Shown in pieces: positions 17,186 through 26,526 of a DNA stretch of 64,000 nucleotides; the first letter of the stretch is position 1, and each line of letters begins with the position of its first letter. This stretch comes from Cohnella candidum. GTDB taxonomy: Bacteria; Bacillota; Bacilli; Paenibacillales; Paenibacillaceae. The translations under genes and the position numbers were made by a program. The stretch covers positions 2,515,001 through 2,579,000 of the forward strand of contig NZ_CP033433.1 of the NCBI RefSeq assembly GCF_003713065.1, read 5' to 3'. The notes under the pieces are model-generated. The model was given only the letters and a program-made list of their open reading frames with translations, made no database searches and was not told the DNA's origin.

Positions 17186-18536
17186 GCAGCAGCCACGAGC
17201 GGACGTCCGCGATCAAGTACAGCGTGCCCGTGACGACGTGGAGCGTGCCGGAGGACGAACCGCCTTCCGGGCCGGTCAGCAGCGCGAGGGCTTTACGCCA
17301 ATCCGGTTCCACCACGATCCCGCCGGGCTTGCCGGTTTCTTTCCGCAGCCTTTCGGCCACCTCGGCGAGATCTTCGGCATTCATCTTTTTATGAAAATCG
17401 GGTTCCGTAATGACGAGCAAATCCACCATTGGTAGTATATGCCGCAGGGAATGTTCGTGATTCTTATTCGGCATCATCGCCATCATGACGTTCAGCCGGT
17501 CGTACTTGTAAACGTCCCGAAGAGCGGCGGCGAGCGCCTCCATCCCTTCCGGGTTGTGCGCCCCGTCGAGCAGGATGCGCGGCTGGCGGGAGACCAATTC
17601 CAATCTTCCCGGCCAAGCTGCGCTCCGCAGCCCTTCCGCCAGATCGGCGTCCTCCACGATCAGCGCGTAATACTGGCGGAGCACTTCCAGCGTCATGACG
17701 GCCGCGGCGGCGTTTTTCCGCTGGTGAGCGCCGCTGAGCGTGATCGTGAGCTCGGGCAAATCCCGGAAAGGGCCGAAAAACGAAAATGCCTGTTCCGTTT
17801 CCGAAGTTGCGCCGCTTTCGTACTGGAACTGCTCGCCCAAAACGTAGAGCGTGGATCGTCCGGCTTCCGCTTTCTCGCGGAAAATCCGAACGATCTCCGG
17901 CCGAAGCTCCGTCGTGACGACCGGCACGCCCGGTTTGATGATGCCGGCTTTCTCCCTCGCGATGTCTTCCAGCGTCGGGCCCAGCATATCCATATGGTCG
18001 TGGCCGACGTTGGTAATGACGCTCACGACCGGCGTGACGATGTTGGTCACGTCCAGCCTGCCGCCCATCCCCGTTTCCCATACGACGTAATCGGGATAAG
18101 CGACCGTTCCATAGTACAACAGCGCCAGAGCGGTCGTCACCTCGAACATCGTCGGAGGCCCCCACTCGGTCTCCGCCAGCGCGTCGGCCTCCGGTTTAAT
18201 CCGGTTGGCCAGTTCGAGCAGCGTTTCATCCGGGATGTCCGTTTCGTTGTATTGGAGCCGGTTGGAATAGGAAGTCAGATAGGGGGACGTGAACGTTCCC
18301 ACATCGTAGCCGCAGCGGCGCAGCACCTGCGTCAGGAAAGCGCACGTCGAGCCCTTCCCGTTCGTTCCGGCAACATGAATAAATTTTAACCGCCGATGGG
18401 GATGCCCAAACCGTTCCATCAGCAGATTCATCCGTTCAAGCCCGGGCCGGATACCGACGACGGGCATCAGGCCGGTGATCCATTCCACCGCATCGGCAGC
18501 CGTCCGAAACGGGGCTGTCTGCCGTTCGTCGTTCAT
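17157..18536 (-). CDS. folC: Folylpolyglutamate synthase / dihydrofolate synthase
   Basis: Mur-ligase-family enzyme adding glutamate to (dihydro)folate. 459 residues: the P-loop HVAGTNGKGSTCAFL lies near residue 60, then TSPYLTSYSNRLQ, ETGMGGRLDVTN, TNVGHDHMDMLG and LDGAHNPEGMEAL, the standard motif series. It follows valS by 16 nt and overlaps murC by 29 nt. B. subtilis also has folC directly downstream of valS. Confidence 0.97.
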   Translation of the reverse strand: MNDERQTAPFRTAADAVEWITGLMPVVGIRPGLERMNLLMERFGHPHRRLKFIHVAGTNGKGSTCAFLTQVLRRCGYDVGTFTSPYLTSYSNRLQYNETDIPDETLLELANRIKPEADALAETEWGPPTMFEVTTALALLYYGTVAYPDYVVWETGMGGRLDVTNIVTPVVSVITNVGHDHMDMLGPTLEDIAREKAGIIKPGVPVVTTELRPEIVRIFREKAEAGRSTLYVLGEQFQYESGATSETEQAFSFFGPFRDLPELTITLSGAHQRKNAAAAVMTLEVLRQYYALIVEDADLAEGLRSAAWPGRLELVSRQPRILLDGAHNPEGMEALAAALRDVYKYDRLNVMMAMMPNKNHEHSLRHILPMVDLLVITEPDFHKKMNAEDLAEVAERLRKETGKPGGIVVEPDWRKALALLTGPEGGSSSGTLHVVTGTLYLIADVRSWLLHGTKSEKGW

Positions 18537-18552
18537 TTCCGATTCCCTCCCG

Positions 18553-21225
18553 TCAACCGCGCAGCTCGGCGATGCGGGCCAGCACTTTGTCCCGTTTGTC
18601 GCGGTAATCCTGGCCTTTGGCCCTTTCTTGCTCCACGACGTGCGCAGGCGCTTTCGCGATATAGCCTTCGTTGCCCAGTTTCTTCTCGACCCGTTCCACT
18701 TCCGCGTTCAGGTTGGCGAGTTCCTTCTCCAGGCGGGCGATTTCCTGGCCGATGTCGATCAAGCCGGCCAGCGGCAAATACAGCTCTGCGCCGGTCACGA
18801 TCGCGGTCATCGCTTTGTCCGGCGGCGTCAGGCCGGCGTCCAGCGTGAACGAAGACGTATTGCAGAAACGGCGGACGTACACTTCATTGCGTCGCAAAAT
18901 GCTTTCTTCCGCCGCACCCGTCGGCTTGACGAGCAGCTCGATCTTTTTGCCCGGCGACACGTTCACTTCGGCACGGATGTTGCGGACGGCGCGGATCGCT
19001 TCCATCAGCAGGTTCATTTCCTTCACGGCCTCTTCCGCCTCGAAAGCCGACTCGTAACCCGGCCAAGCGGCCAGCGTGATCGTTTCTCCGGCTTCATGAG
19101 GCAGATGCTGCCAAATTTCTTCGGTGAGGAAAGGCATGAACGGGTGCAGCAGCCGGAGCGTACGGTCCAGCACGTAAGCCAGCACGGACTGGGTGCTGCG
19201 CTTCGCCGCCGCATCTTCTCCGTACAGCGTAAGCTTGGCGAATTCGATGTACCAGTCGCACAGATCGTCCCAGATGAAGTTGTACAGCAGACGGCCCGTT
19301 TCGCCGAATTCGTACCCTTCCATGAGGCGGGTGATGTCGCGCGCGGTTTCGTTGAACCGGTGCAGAATCCAACGATCGGCCGTGGAAAGCGGTCCGGACA
19401 AGTCGATGTCTTCGGCCTTGAAGCCTTCCAGGTTCATCAAGGCGAACCGAGAAGCGTTCCAGATCTTGTTGGCGAAGTTGCGAGCCTGCTCGACCTTCTC
19501 CGTCCGGTAGCGCAGGTCCTGGCCCGGCGTGCTGCCCGTTGACAGCATGAAACGCATCGCGTCGGTGCCGTATTCGGCGATGACGTCGAGCGGGTCGACG
19601 CCGTTGCCGAGCGATTTGGACATTTTGCGTCCTTCGGCGTCCCGGACTAGACCGTGGATCAGCACGTCCTTGAACGGATTTTGCTCCGTGAACTCCAGCG
19701 CGGTGAAAATCATCCGGGCTACCCAGAAATAGATGATGTCGTAACCCGTGACGAGCACGTTGGTCGGATAGTAGTTTTTAAGATCTTCGGACGATTCGTC
19801 CGGCCAGCCCATCGTGGAGAACGGCCACAGGCCGGAGCTGAACCACGTGTCGAGCACGTCCTCGTCCTGCTTCAGGTCGGCGCTGCCGCAAGACCGGCAG
19901 GCATGCAGGTCTTCGCGGGCGACATGCGTCTCTCCGCAGGCGCCGCAGTACCAGGCCGGAATCCGGTGTCCCCACCACAGCTGGCGGGAAATGCACCAAT
20001 CGCGGACGTTTTCGATCCAGTGTAAGTAAATTTTTTCGAACCGGTCGGGCACGAAATTCACGCCTTGGCCGGAGCGCTGCGACGCGAGGGCTTTCTCGGC
20101 CAGCGGCTTCATCGAAACGAACCACTGCGTGGACAAATACGGCTCGACGACGGCGCCGGAGCGCTCGCTGTGGCCGACCTGGTGAACGTGGTCGTCGATT
20201 TTGACCAGCACGCCTTGCTCTTGCAGGTCCTTGACGATCGCCTTGCGGCATTCCGCGCGGTCCATGCCTTGGTAAGGACCGGCTTCCGCGTTCATTTTGC
20301 CGCTTTCGTCCATGACCGTAATCTGCGGCAAGTTGTGCCTCGTTCCGACTTCGAAGTCGTTCGGGTCGTGGGCGGGCGTGATTTTCACGGCGCCGCTGCC
20401 GAACTCCTTGTCGACGTATTCGTCGGCGATGATCTGGATTTCGCGGTTCACGATCGGAAGAAGGAGCATCTTGCCGATCAGGGACCGATAGCGCGGATCT
20501 TCCGGATGCACCGCAACGGCCGTATCGCCGAGCATCGTTTCCGGACGCGTCGTTGCCACGGTCAGATGGCCGCTGCCGTCCGCCAAAGGATACCGCAAGT
20601 GGTACAAGTGACCGTTAACCTCTTTGTATTCGACCTCGATGTCGGACAAAGCCGTACGGGCCGCCGGATCCCAGTTGATGATCCGTTTGCCGCGGTAGAT
20701 CAAGCCTTTCTCGTACAGGCGGACGAACACCTCGCGGACCGCTTTGGACAGCCCTTCGTCAAGCGTGAAACGCTCGCGCGAGTAGTCGAGGCTGAGGCCC
20801 ATTTTGGCCCACTGGCTGCGAATGGAGCCGGCATAATGCTCCTTCCACTCCCATACTTTCTCGAGGAACGCTTCGCGTCCCAGATCGTAACGGGTTTTCC
20901 CTTCCTCGCGGAGCTTCTGCTCCACCTTCGTTTGGGTGGCGATTCCCGCGTGGTCGGTGCCCGGCAGCCACAGCGCGTCGAAACCCTGCATCCGCTTGAA
21001 GCGGATCAGGATGTCCTGCAGCGTGAAATCGAGCGCGTGGCCGATGTGCAGCATGCCGGTCACGTTCGGCGGCGGAATGACGATCGAATATTTAGGGGCG
21101 CCGGTGCGGCGGCCCGCTTGGAAATAACCGTTCCGGATCCAGGTTTCGTACCATTTGGTCTCCGCGACCGTCGGATCGTAAGTCGTCGGCATCTCGGTCT
21201 GGAGCCGTTCTTGCGTTTCGGACAT
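18553..21225 (-). CDS. valS: Valyl-tRNA synthetase
   Basis: Class I aminoacyl-tRNA synthetase charging tRNA-Val. 890 residues, starting [19 protein letters not shown]. The HIGH motif is HIGHALDF; the editing domain follows with [19 protein letters not shown]; the KMSKS motif is [10 protein letters not shown]; the anticodon-binding and C-terminal coiled-coil regions ([21 protein letters not shown]) are complete. The ATG at 21223-21225 is chosen for GAGGAGG at good spacing. It is controlled by an upstream T-box leader and heads valS-folC-murC. Confidence 0.98.
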   Translation of the reverse strand: MSETQERLQTEMPTTYDPTVAETKWYETWIRNGYFQAGRRTGAPKYSIVIPPPNVTGMLHIGHALDFTLQDILIRFKRMQGFDALWLPGTDHAGIATQTKVEQKLREEGKTRYDLGREAFLEKVWEWKEHYAGSIRSQWAKMGLSLDYSRERFTLDEGLSKAVREVFVRLYEKGLIYRGKRIINWDPAARTALSDIEVEYKEVNGHLYHLRYPLADGSGHLTVATTRPETMLGDTAVAVHPEDPRYRSLIGKMLLLPIVNREIQIIADEYVDKEFGSGAVKITPAHDPNDFEVGTRHNLPQITVMDESGKMNAEAGPYQGMDRAECRKAIVKDLQEQGVLVKIDDHVHQVGHSERSGAVVEPYLSTQWFVSMKPLAEKALASQRSGQGVNFVPDRFEKIYLHWIENVRDWCISRQLWWGHRIPAWYCGACGETHVAREDLHACRSCGSADLKQDEDVLDTWFSSGLWPFSTMGWPDESSEDLKNYYPTNVLVTGYDIIYFWVARMIFTALEFTEQNPFKDVLIHGLVRDAEGRKMSKSLGNGVDPLDVIAEYGTDAMRFMLSTGSTPGQDLRYRTEKVEQARNFANKIWNASRFALMNLEGFKAEDIDLSGPLSTADRWILHRFNETARDITRLMEGYEFGETGRLLYNFIWDDLCDWYIEFAKLTLYGEDAAAKRSTQSVLAYVLDRTLRLLHPFMPFLTEEIWQHLPHEAGETITLAAWPGYESAFEAEEAVKEMNLLMEAIRAVRNIRAEVNVSPGKKIELLVKPTGAAEESILRRNEVYVRRFCNTSSFTLDAGLTPPDKAMTAIVTGAELYLPLAGLIDIGQEIARLEKELANLNAEVERVEKKLGNEGYIAKAPAHVVEQERAKGQDYRDKRDKVLARIAELRG

Positions 21226-21523
21226 AAATGCGGCCTCCTCGTCAATAAATAGAAAAACCTCCCGTCGCAAAGGACGAAAGGTTGAGCTTCCGTGGTACCA
21301 CCTTCGTTCCGCGCGATGCTGTCACGACAGCCGCACGGCACTTATCGCAGGATAACGGCCGCATACCGTCCCGTCTTACCTCCCATGCCGAATGCAAGGG
21401 TCTCTTACGGGAAACTCCAGGGTGACTCGCCGCGGCGCCTCCTGCGGAATCTCACAGCGCCGGCAACCGGCGATTCCGCTCTCTGAAAGGGTAAACCGCG
21501 AACTTTCCCTATCCGCGTCTTTC
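21226..21523 (-). promoter_or_regulatory. T-box leader controlling valS
   Basis: The minus-strand leader contains the canonical T-box GAACGAAGGTGGTACCACGG at about 21290-21311. It is followed by a terminator in which AACCTTTCGTCC can pair with CGACGGGAGG ahead of TTTTT (21253-21283). Upstream lie the paired segments expected for Stem I, including GCGGAATC pairing with GATTCCGC. A GTC within GAGTCACC (21424-21426) is a candidate valine specifier codon, unproven without a structure model. The mechanism, uncharged tRNA-Val stabilising the antiterminator, is established for the family. Confidence 0.93.
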
Positions 21524-21529
21524 TCTCCT

Positions 21530-21558
21530 ATTCTACCCGCCGGGTCATGGAGAGTCAA
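21530..21558 (-). promoter_or_regulatory. SigmaA-type promoter of the valS T-box transcript
   Basis: Minus-strand TTGACT (21553-21558) and TAGAAT (21530-21535) are 17 nt apart, placing the transcript start just ahead of the T-box Stem I. Confidence 0.8.
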
Positions 21559-21664
21559 TACAGCCCATTGTTCCCCAAAATCCGCCCGGACAAACGCGTA
21601 TGCGAATCGTTTTCCACTCAGCCTGCGGCTTAACAGAAGTCCCCCTGGTTCATCTAGAATAATA

Positions 21665-21848
21665 GGATTTTCTCCCGCTAATCGTTCAGCATTTGATCAA
21701 ATTGGCTAAATAAAAGGAAAAAGTCCCACTAAATTCGTCCATGACGCCGCTCTTGGAGATTACGCACGGTATTAGTGGGAGTTTTTCCAGTTATTCATCT
21801 GCAGGATGGAAAAACGCAGAAATTAGTGGGAACTTTCCCCACTATTTC
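21665..21848. repeat. Cluster of short inverted repeats with a TTAGTGGGA core
   Basis: The roughly 400-nt stretch between the valS promoter and spoVID has no convincing gene. It holds at least four copies of an 18-nt unit, TTAGYGGGA followed by a T-rich run ending TTCC. Two are in reverse orientation (21665-21682, 21716-21734) and two forward (21771-21788, 21821-21838). A fifth, shorter reverse core lies at 21837-21848. Copies two and three form a near-perfect 17-bp inverted repeat (one mismatch) around a loop of about 40 nt. Origin unknown; a miniature mobile or REP-like element is possible. Confidence 0.7.
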
Positions 21849-21956
21849 TCTCCCTCCACCTCTTACACTTTCTCTACCTCTATGCCGCCCGGCGTGAAAC
21901 GAAAAAAGCCGCCTTTCCAGGCGGCCCTTCTCGCGATTTCGTGGATCAGACATGCC

Positions 21957-23282
21957 TTACGGAATATACAGCACTTGCCCTTCCGACAAGTAAGGGTCGC
22001 TCAGCCGATTCCGCAATTGCAGCTCGCGGGCTTGCACGTTGTAGCGGGCGGCAATGGATTCGATCGTATCCTCCCGCTGAACGATGCACATCCTCACCTT
22101 GCTGAATGCCTGGGCCTCCGAACCTTTGCTGAGGAAGAGCTTCGTCCATTCCAGCTCGTCTCCCGTGCTTAGGCGCGCCGCTTTAGCTTCGGCTTCTTCG
22201 GCTTCGGCCCGGGCGGAACGCAGCGCCTGCTGCTCCGCTTCCCTCGCGGCGCCTTTGTCGCCGAGGATGGACAGCAGCCCTACGCCGAATGTGGTGGGCG
22301 GCGGCGCGTCCTGTTTTTTGCCTCCGAACGCGATTTTCAGCTCCGGCTTTTCTTCGGGCTTCTCTTCCAGCCTATCAACCGGCGCGAAGTCCGGCTTGTC
22401 TTGCAGCTCAGGCTCCGGCAGCGGTTCGGCAAAAGCCTCCCAGCGGTCGCCGGCTTGGTCTTGCAGCTCAGGCTCCGAGGCAAACTCGGATTCGGGCTGT
22501 TCCCCGGCAGAGGGGTATGCAGGCAATGGAAAAGCCGGCTCCGCTTTCCGGGTCGAAACGTCTCCCCATCCGGTCTCCGACTCCCACGGGCTTGCGAGTT
22601 CGTTCGAAGCCGGGATCGCGGGCTCCGAGGCTTCCTCTTGCGCTTCCGGCTTGGCCTGCGCGGCATAAGGCCACACGCCGGCTTCCCTGCGGTTCGTCGC
22701 GGCGTAAAACGGAGACGTCTGCGGCGGCGCGGTAAACTGGGCGTACGGGTTATCGCCGAATGGGGAGGGCGACGGTTCCTGCTGCAGCTCGGCCGGCTCA
22801 AACCGGATTTCCTCTTCCTCTTCCTCTCCAAGTGAAGCCGAAGGGTCCGGCGCCGCTTGGTGAACGACCGTGAAGCTGTCGTCCCGCCACACCGGCGCTT
22901 GCTTCTGCTGTTCCGGCTGCAGCCCCCGGAGAGCCAGCACGCCGGTTACGTTAATCGAGCGGGTGGACAGCAGGTCGACGTCGAAGTTGTCGATCTCGAC
23001 CGCCAATTCCTCCATACGCGGCACGCGGCTCGGCGGCAGGGAGATCTCGACCGGGATCCAATGCTCCAATTTCGCGGAGCCTTGTCCCGGCTCCTGGTTT
23101 TGCGCCCGGTAAACGCCGGACAACAACAAATGCCCCTTCAGCAGAACATGGTCTTCGCGGGGCTGCGCCTGCATGTGGGGAATGAGCTCAATCTCCTCCA
23201 ATTCCTCGATGGCAGCCACATCATCGGGCAAGTGCACCCGCTCGTAAATGTCGAACCTCAATCCGTTCAACGGGTCCGTCAC
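21957..23282 (-). CDS. spoVID: Spore coat assembly protein SpoVID-like, LysM domain
   Basis: Coat morphogenesis protein that in B. subtilis encases the forespore by binding SpoIVA and SafA. 441 residues: an N-terminal beta-rich domain (about 1-135, GLRFDIYERVHLPDD), a long acidic Glu/Pro-rich low-complexity middle with repeats such as PELQDQ and PELQDKP, and a C-terminal LysM domain (about the last 45 residues, REDTIESIAARYNV). GAAAGGAGG abuts an ATG directly, so that codon is unlikely to be used; the GTG four codons on (23280-23282) is 9 nt from the AGGAGG and is taken as the start. Position between hemL and valS matches B. subtilis. Confidence 0.88.
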   Translation of the reverse strand: MTDPLNGLRFDIYERVHLPDDVAAIEELEEIELIPHMQAQPREDHVLLKGHLLLSGVYRAQNQEPGQGSAKLEHWIPVEISLPPSRVPRMEELAVEIDNFDVDLLSTRSINVTGVLALRGLQPEQQKQAPVWRDDSFTVVHQAAPDPSASLGEEEEEEIRFEPAELQQEPSPSPFGDNPYAQFTAPPQTSPFYAATNRREAGVWPYAAQAKPEAQEEASEPAIPASNELASPWESETGWGDVSTRKAEPAFPLPAYPSAGEQPESEFASEPELQDQAGDRWEAFAEPLPEPELQDKPDFAPVDRLEEKPEEKPELKIAFGGKKQDAPPPTTFGVGLLSILGDKGAAREAEQQALRSARAEAEEAEAKAARLSTGDELEWTKLFLSKGSEAQAFSKVRMCIVQREDTIESIAARYNVQARELQLRNRLSDPYLSEGQVLYIP

Positions 23283-23384
23283 TTCCTGCATCCTCCTTTC
23301 GTTTCGCACCCGATCGTCACGGGTCCTCGGCAGCTTTCTCATTATCTATATGCCGCGGAAAGTGAGGCATGCCTGCCCCCGCCC

Positions 23385-23430
23385 AAAAAGCAAACAACCC
23401 CGCTGCCCCGATTGGAATCGGGGCAAGCGG
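23385..23430 (-). terminator. Rho-independent terminator after hemL
   Basis: Minus-strand CCGCTTGCCCCGATT pairs with AATCGGGGCAGCGG, followed by an interrupted T tract ending CTTTTT. It lies between hemL and spoVID. Confidence 0.65.
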
Positions 23431-23442
23431 AGCTGCCGGTTT

Positions 23443-24744
23443 TTAAGACTGACGAAGCGCTTCGCGGTGCGCTTCGATCGTAAGGTCGATATCCTGCTCG
23501 GAGTGCGCCGTCGACACGAACCATCCTTCGAAGGCGGACGGCGCGATGTTGACGCCGCCGTCGAGCAGCCCGCGGAAGACGTCGATGAACCGCTTCGCGT
23601 CCGCCGTCCTTGCCACGTCGTAATTGATGACGTGCTTCTCGGTGAAAAACGGACAAACCATGGAGCCCACCCGGTTGATCGTCATCGGAACGCCAAGCTC
23701 TTTGGCGTTCTGCTCAAGTCCGGCCTGCAGCCGCCCGGAAAGCCGTTCGAGCAGCTGGTATTTCTCTTCGGTCATGAGCTTCAGAGTCGTGTACCCCGCT
23801 GCCATGGCAAGCGGATTGCCTGACAGCGTGCCCGCCTGATAGATCGGGCCGACCGGGGCCATTTTCTCCATGATCTCGCGTTTGCCGCCGTATGCTCCGA
23901 CGGGAAGGCCGCCTCCGATGACTTTGCCGAGACAGGTGAGGTCCGGCGTTACGCCATACAGGCCTTGGGCGCAGTTCAGGTGCACCCGGAAGCCGGTCAT
24001 CACCTCGTCGAAAATCAAGAGACTTCCGTAGCGGGTCGTCACGTCGCGAAGTCCCTGCAAGAAACCCGGCAGCGGAGGCACGACGCCCATGTTGCCCGCG
24101 ACGGGTTCCACGATGACGGCGGCGATTTCTTCTCCGAACCGTTCGAACGCCAGCTTCACGGATTCCAAATCGTTATACGGGACGGCTACCGTATGGGCGG
24201 CCACTCCTTCGGGAACGCCGGGGCTGTCGGGAAGGCCCAGCGTGGCGACGCCGGATCCCGCCTTGATCAGCAGGCTGTCGGCATGTCCGTGGTACGAGCC
24301 CTCGAATTTCAGGATTTTGCTGCGGTTCGTGTAACCGCGGGCCAAGCGAAGGGCGCTCATCGTCGCTTCCGTGCCCGAGTTGACCATCCGGACGATCTCG
24401 ACGGACGGCACCCGTTCGCAAACCAGCTCGGCCATGAGCGTTTCCAGCTCCGTCGGGGCACCGAAGCTCGTCCCTTTTTCCGCCGTCCGTTTGATGGCTT
24501 CCACGACTTCCGGGTGGGCGTGGCCCGCGATCAGCGGTCCCCAGCTCAGCACGTAGTCGACATAAGTTTGGCCGTCGATGTCGGTAATCCGGCTGCCTTC
24601 CCCCCGCTCGATCACGAGCGGAGTCAATCCGACCGACTTGAACGCCCGCACGGGACTGTTGACGCCGCCGGGAATCGAGCGCTTGGCCCGTTCGAATGCT
24701 TCCTTGGATTTCGTATCCGTGCGATTTCGACGATTTTCGTTCAT
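23443..24744 (-). CDS. hemL: Glutamate-1-semialdehyde 2,1-aminomutase
   Basis: PLP enzyme converting glutamate-1-semialdehyde to 5-aminolevulinate, the step after HemA in the C5 pathway. 433 residues with [17 protein letters not shown] at the N terminus, [25 protein letters not shown] and the PLP-lysine motif [16 protein letters not shown] (Lys about 274). The ATG at 24742-24744 is favoured over an in-frame GTG three codons upstream because AGGA lies too close to the GTG. Unlike the other hem genes here it is outside the hemA operon, separated from hemB by a Crp/Fnr gene on the opposite strand. Confidence 0.97.
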   Translation of the reverse strand: MNENRRNRTDTKSKEAFERAKRSIPGGVNSPVRAFKSVGLTPLVIERGEGSRITDIDGQTYVDYVLSWGPLIAGHAHPEVVEAIKRTAEKGTSFGAPTELETLMAELVCERVPSVEIVRMVNSGTEATMSALRLARGYTNRSKILKFEGSYHGHADSLLIKAGSGVATLGLPDSPGVPEGVAAHTVAVPYNDLESVKLAFERFGEEIAAVIVEPVAGNMGVVPPLPGFLQGLRDVTTRYGSLLIFDEVMTGFRVHLNCAQGLYGVTPDLTCLGKVIGGGLPVGAYGGKREIMEKMAPVGPIYQAGTLSGNPLAMAAGYTTLKLMTEEKYQLLERLSGRLQAGLEQNAKELGVPMTINRVGSMVCPFFTEKHVINYDVARTADAKRFIDVFRGLLDGGVNIAPSAFEGWFVSTAHSEQDIDLTIEAHREALRQS

Positions 24745-24827
24745 GTTCGTCACATCCTACTATCTGAATTGGAAAAGGCTGTGGTAAACTGGTACCGTAA
24801 GGAACGTACGGGGAGGACAATCCGGTT

Positions 24828-25490
24828 ATGATCGAATGGCTCAAACGGGTATCGCTTTTCGACAATCTTAACGACGAACAGCTTGAAAATATCGTTAAAA
24901 TCGCCCACCGCAGAACATTTCCCGCAGGCACCGTCCTGTTTCACGAAAAAGATCTCGGCCTGACGTTTTATGTCGTGCTGGCCGGCTCGATCAAACTGTT
25001 TACGCGCAGCACATCCGGCGAAGAAAAGGTCTTGTCGGTCGTGAACGCGGGCGAAAGCTTCGGCGAGCTGTCGCTGCTGGACGGAAGACCTCGCTCCGCT
25101 TCGGCCCAGACGCTGGAATCGACCTCGGTGCTGGAGCTTTCTTCCCAGGCGTTCATGGAGCTGCTGCAGTCCCATTTCGACATCACGCGCGGCATCCTAT
25201 CCGAGCTTTGCCGAAGGCTCCGGCAGACGAACGAGCAGGTGAACGACCTTACGTTCCTCGACGGAAGGACACGCGTGCTCAAGAACCTGATCACGATGGC
25301 CAACCGCAACGGCAAGCGGGACGGGCAGACGATTTCGATGCACATGGCGCTCAATTACGACGAGCTTGCGCAGCTTGCCGGCGTCTCGAAGGCCGTTCTC
25401 TCCGACGTGCTTCGAGAGCTGGAGAACCGGGGCGTGCTGCAGTTCGGCATCAACGAATACCGCTTGAATTTGGCCAAGCTCCGCGGGTAA
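24828..25490 (+). CDS. Crp/Fnr family transcription regulator (divergent from hemL)
   Basis: 220 residues: a cyclic-nucleotide-binding fold (about 10-125) and a C-terminal helix-turn-helix (about 165-215, YDELAQLAGVSKAVLSDVLRELE). The phosphate-binding cassette region reads GESFGELSLLDGRPRSASAQ, with the Glu and Arg-Ser pair of true cNMP binders, so a nucleotide effector is plausible. The only cysteine is in the dimer helix, so an Fnr-type iron-sulfur cluster is not expected. It shares a 73-nt intergenic region with hemL, facing away, and may regulate that gene or itself. A terminator overlaps its stop codon. Confidence 0.9.
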   Translation: MIEWLKRVSLFDNLNDEQLENIVKIAHRRTFPAGTVLFHEKDLGLTFYVVLAGSIKLFTRSTSGEEKVLSVVNAGESFGELSLLDGRPRSASAQTLESTSVLELSSQAFMELLQSHFDITRGILSELCRRLRQTNEQVNDLTFLDGRTRVLKNLITMANRNGKRDGQTISMHMALNYDELAQLAGVSKAVLSDVLRELENRGVLQFGINEYRLNLAKLRG

Positions 25491-25506
25491 CCGCGGAGCT
25501 TTTTCT
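25477..25506 (+). terminator. Rho-independent terminator after the Crp/Fnr gene
   Basis: AGCTCCGCGG-gtaa-CCGCGGAGCT followed by TTTTTC; the loop contains the TAA stop codon of the regulator gene. Confidence 0.9.
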
Positions 25507-25522
25507 TTGCCGGCTTAAACCG

Positions 25523-26521
25523 TTAAGCCTGGCCGTTCATCCAGCGCGCCGCGTCCTTAGCGTGGTACGTGATGATCAAATCGGCGCCGGCGCGCTTCAT
25601 GCCGAGCAGCGTCTCGAGCACGATCGCCTTCTCGTCGATCCACCCTTGCATCGCGGCCGCTTTGACCATCGAATATTCGGCGCTCACGTTATAAACGACG
25701 AGCGGCAGGTCGAACCGCTCCCGCAAGGCGCGGACGATATCCAGATAGGCAAGGCCGGGCTTGACCATCAGGAAGTCGGCGCCTTCCTCCACGTCAGATC
25801 TTGCTTCGCGAAGCGCTTCGCGCGCGTTGCCCGGATCCATCTGATACGACTTGCGGTCGCCGAATTGCGGCGCCGATTGGGCGGCTTCGCGGAAAGGACC
25901 GTAATAAGCCGAGGAGTATTTGACCGAGTAGGACATGATCGGCACGTTCACGAAGCCGGCTTCGTCCAGCCCTTCGCGGATGGCGGCGACGAAGCCGTCC
26001 ATCATGTTGGAAGGCGCGATGATGTCCGCGCCGGCCTGAGCCTGCGATACCGCCGTCTGCACGAGCAGCTTCAGCGACTCGTCGTTGTCGACGACGGCGA
26101 CTCCCCCGTGGTCGTGCACGACGCCGCAATGGCCATGGTCGGTGAACTCGCACAAGCAGGTGTCCGCCACGACGAGCAGTTCCGGATATTCCGCCTTGAT
26201 GCGGCGGATCGCTTCCTGCACGATGCCTTGCTCGTCGTATGCGCAGGCGCCCAGAGCGTCTTTCTCCGAAGGATCCGGAACGCCGAACACGAGCACCGCC
26301 CGAATGCCCAGCCGGGCCAGTTGGGACAGCTCTTCACCCATCCTGTCCAGCGACCAGTTGTATACGCCGGGCATCGACGAAATCTCCTGCTTGACCCCCG
26401 TACCCCGCGCGATGAAGATCGGCGCGATGAAGTCGTCCGCGCTGAGCGAAGTTTCCCTCACCATGCTCCGGAGCGCGGCCGAGCCGCGAAGCCTGCGATG
26501 TCTTGTATTCGGGTATGTCAT
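25523..26521 (-). CDS. hemB: Porphobilinogen synthase
   Basis: Condenses two 5-aminolevulinate molecules to porphobilinogen. 332 residues counted from the ATG at 26519-26521. The zinc-cysteine site is [14 protein letters not shown] (Cys122, Cys124, Cys132), indicating the zinc-dependent type. The active-site lysines are Lys201 in [14 protein letters not shown] and Lys254 in LMVKPG. A GAGGAG lies 10 nt from this ATG; an in-frame TTG nine bases upstream is too close to it. It is the last gene of the hemA operon, directly after the cobA-hemD fusion, and converges with the Crp/Fnr gene. Confidence 0.97.
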   Translation of the reverse strand: MTYPNTRHRRLRGSAALRSMVRETSLSADDFIAPIFIARGTGVKQEISSMPGVYNWSLDRMGEELSQLARLGIRAVLVFGVPDPSEKDALGACAYDEQGIVQEAIRRIKAEYPELLVVADTCLCEFTDHGHCGVVHDHGGVAVVDNDESLKLLVQTAVSQAQAGADIIAPSNMMDGFVAAIREGLDEAGFVNVPIMSYSVKYSSAYYGPFREAAQSAPQFGDRKSYQMDPGNAREALREARSDVEEGADFLMVKPGLAYLDIVRALRERFDLPLVVYNVSAEYSMVKAAAMQGWIDEKAIVLETLLGMKRAGADLIITYHAKDAARWMNGQA

Positions 26522-26526
26522 GCTGT

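Noticed and set aside
16085-17233. Plus-strand open frame of 382 codons opposite murC
   Set aside because: Antisense to a complete murC and without its own signals.
21741-22172. Plus-strand open frame of 143 codons across the intergenic repeats and the end of spoVID
   Set aside because: It is built from the repeat units and the reverse of spoVID; no ribosome binding site and no protein-like composition.
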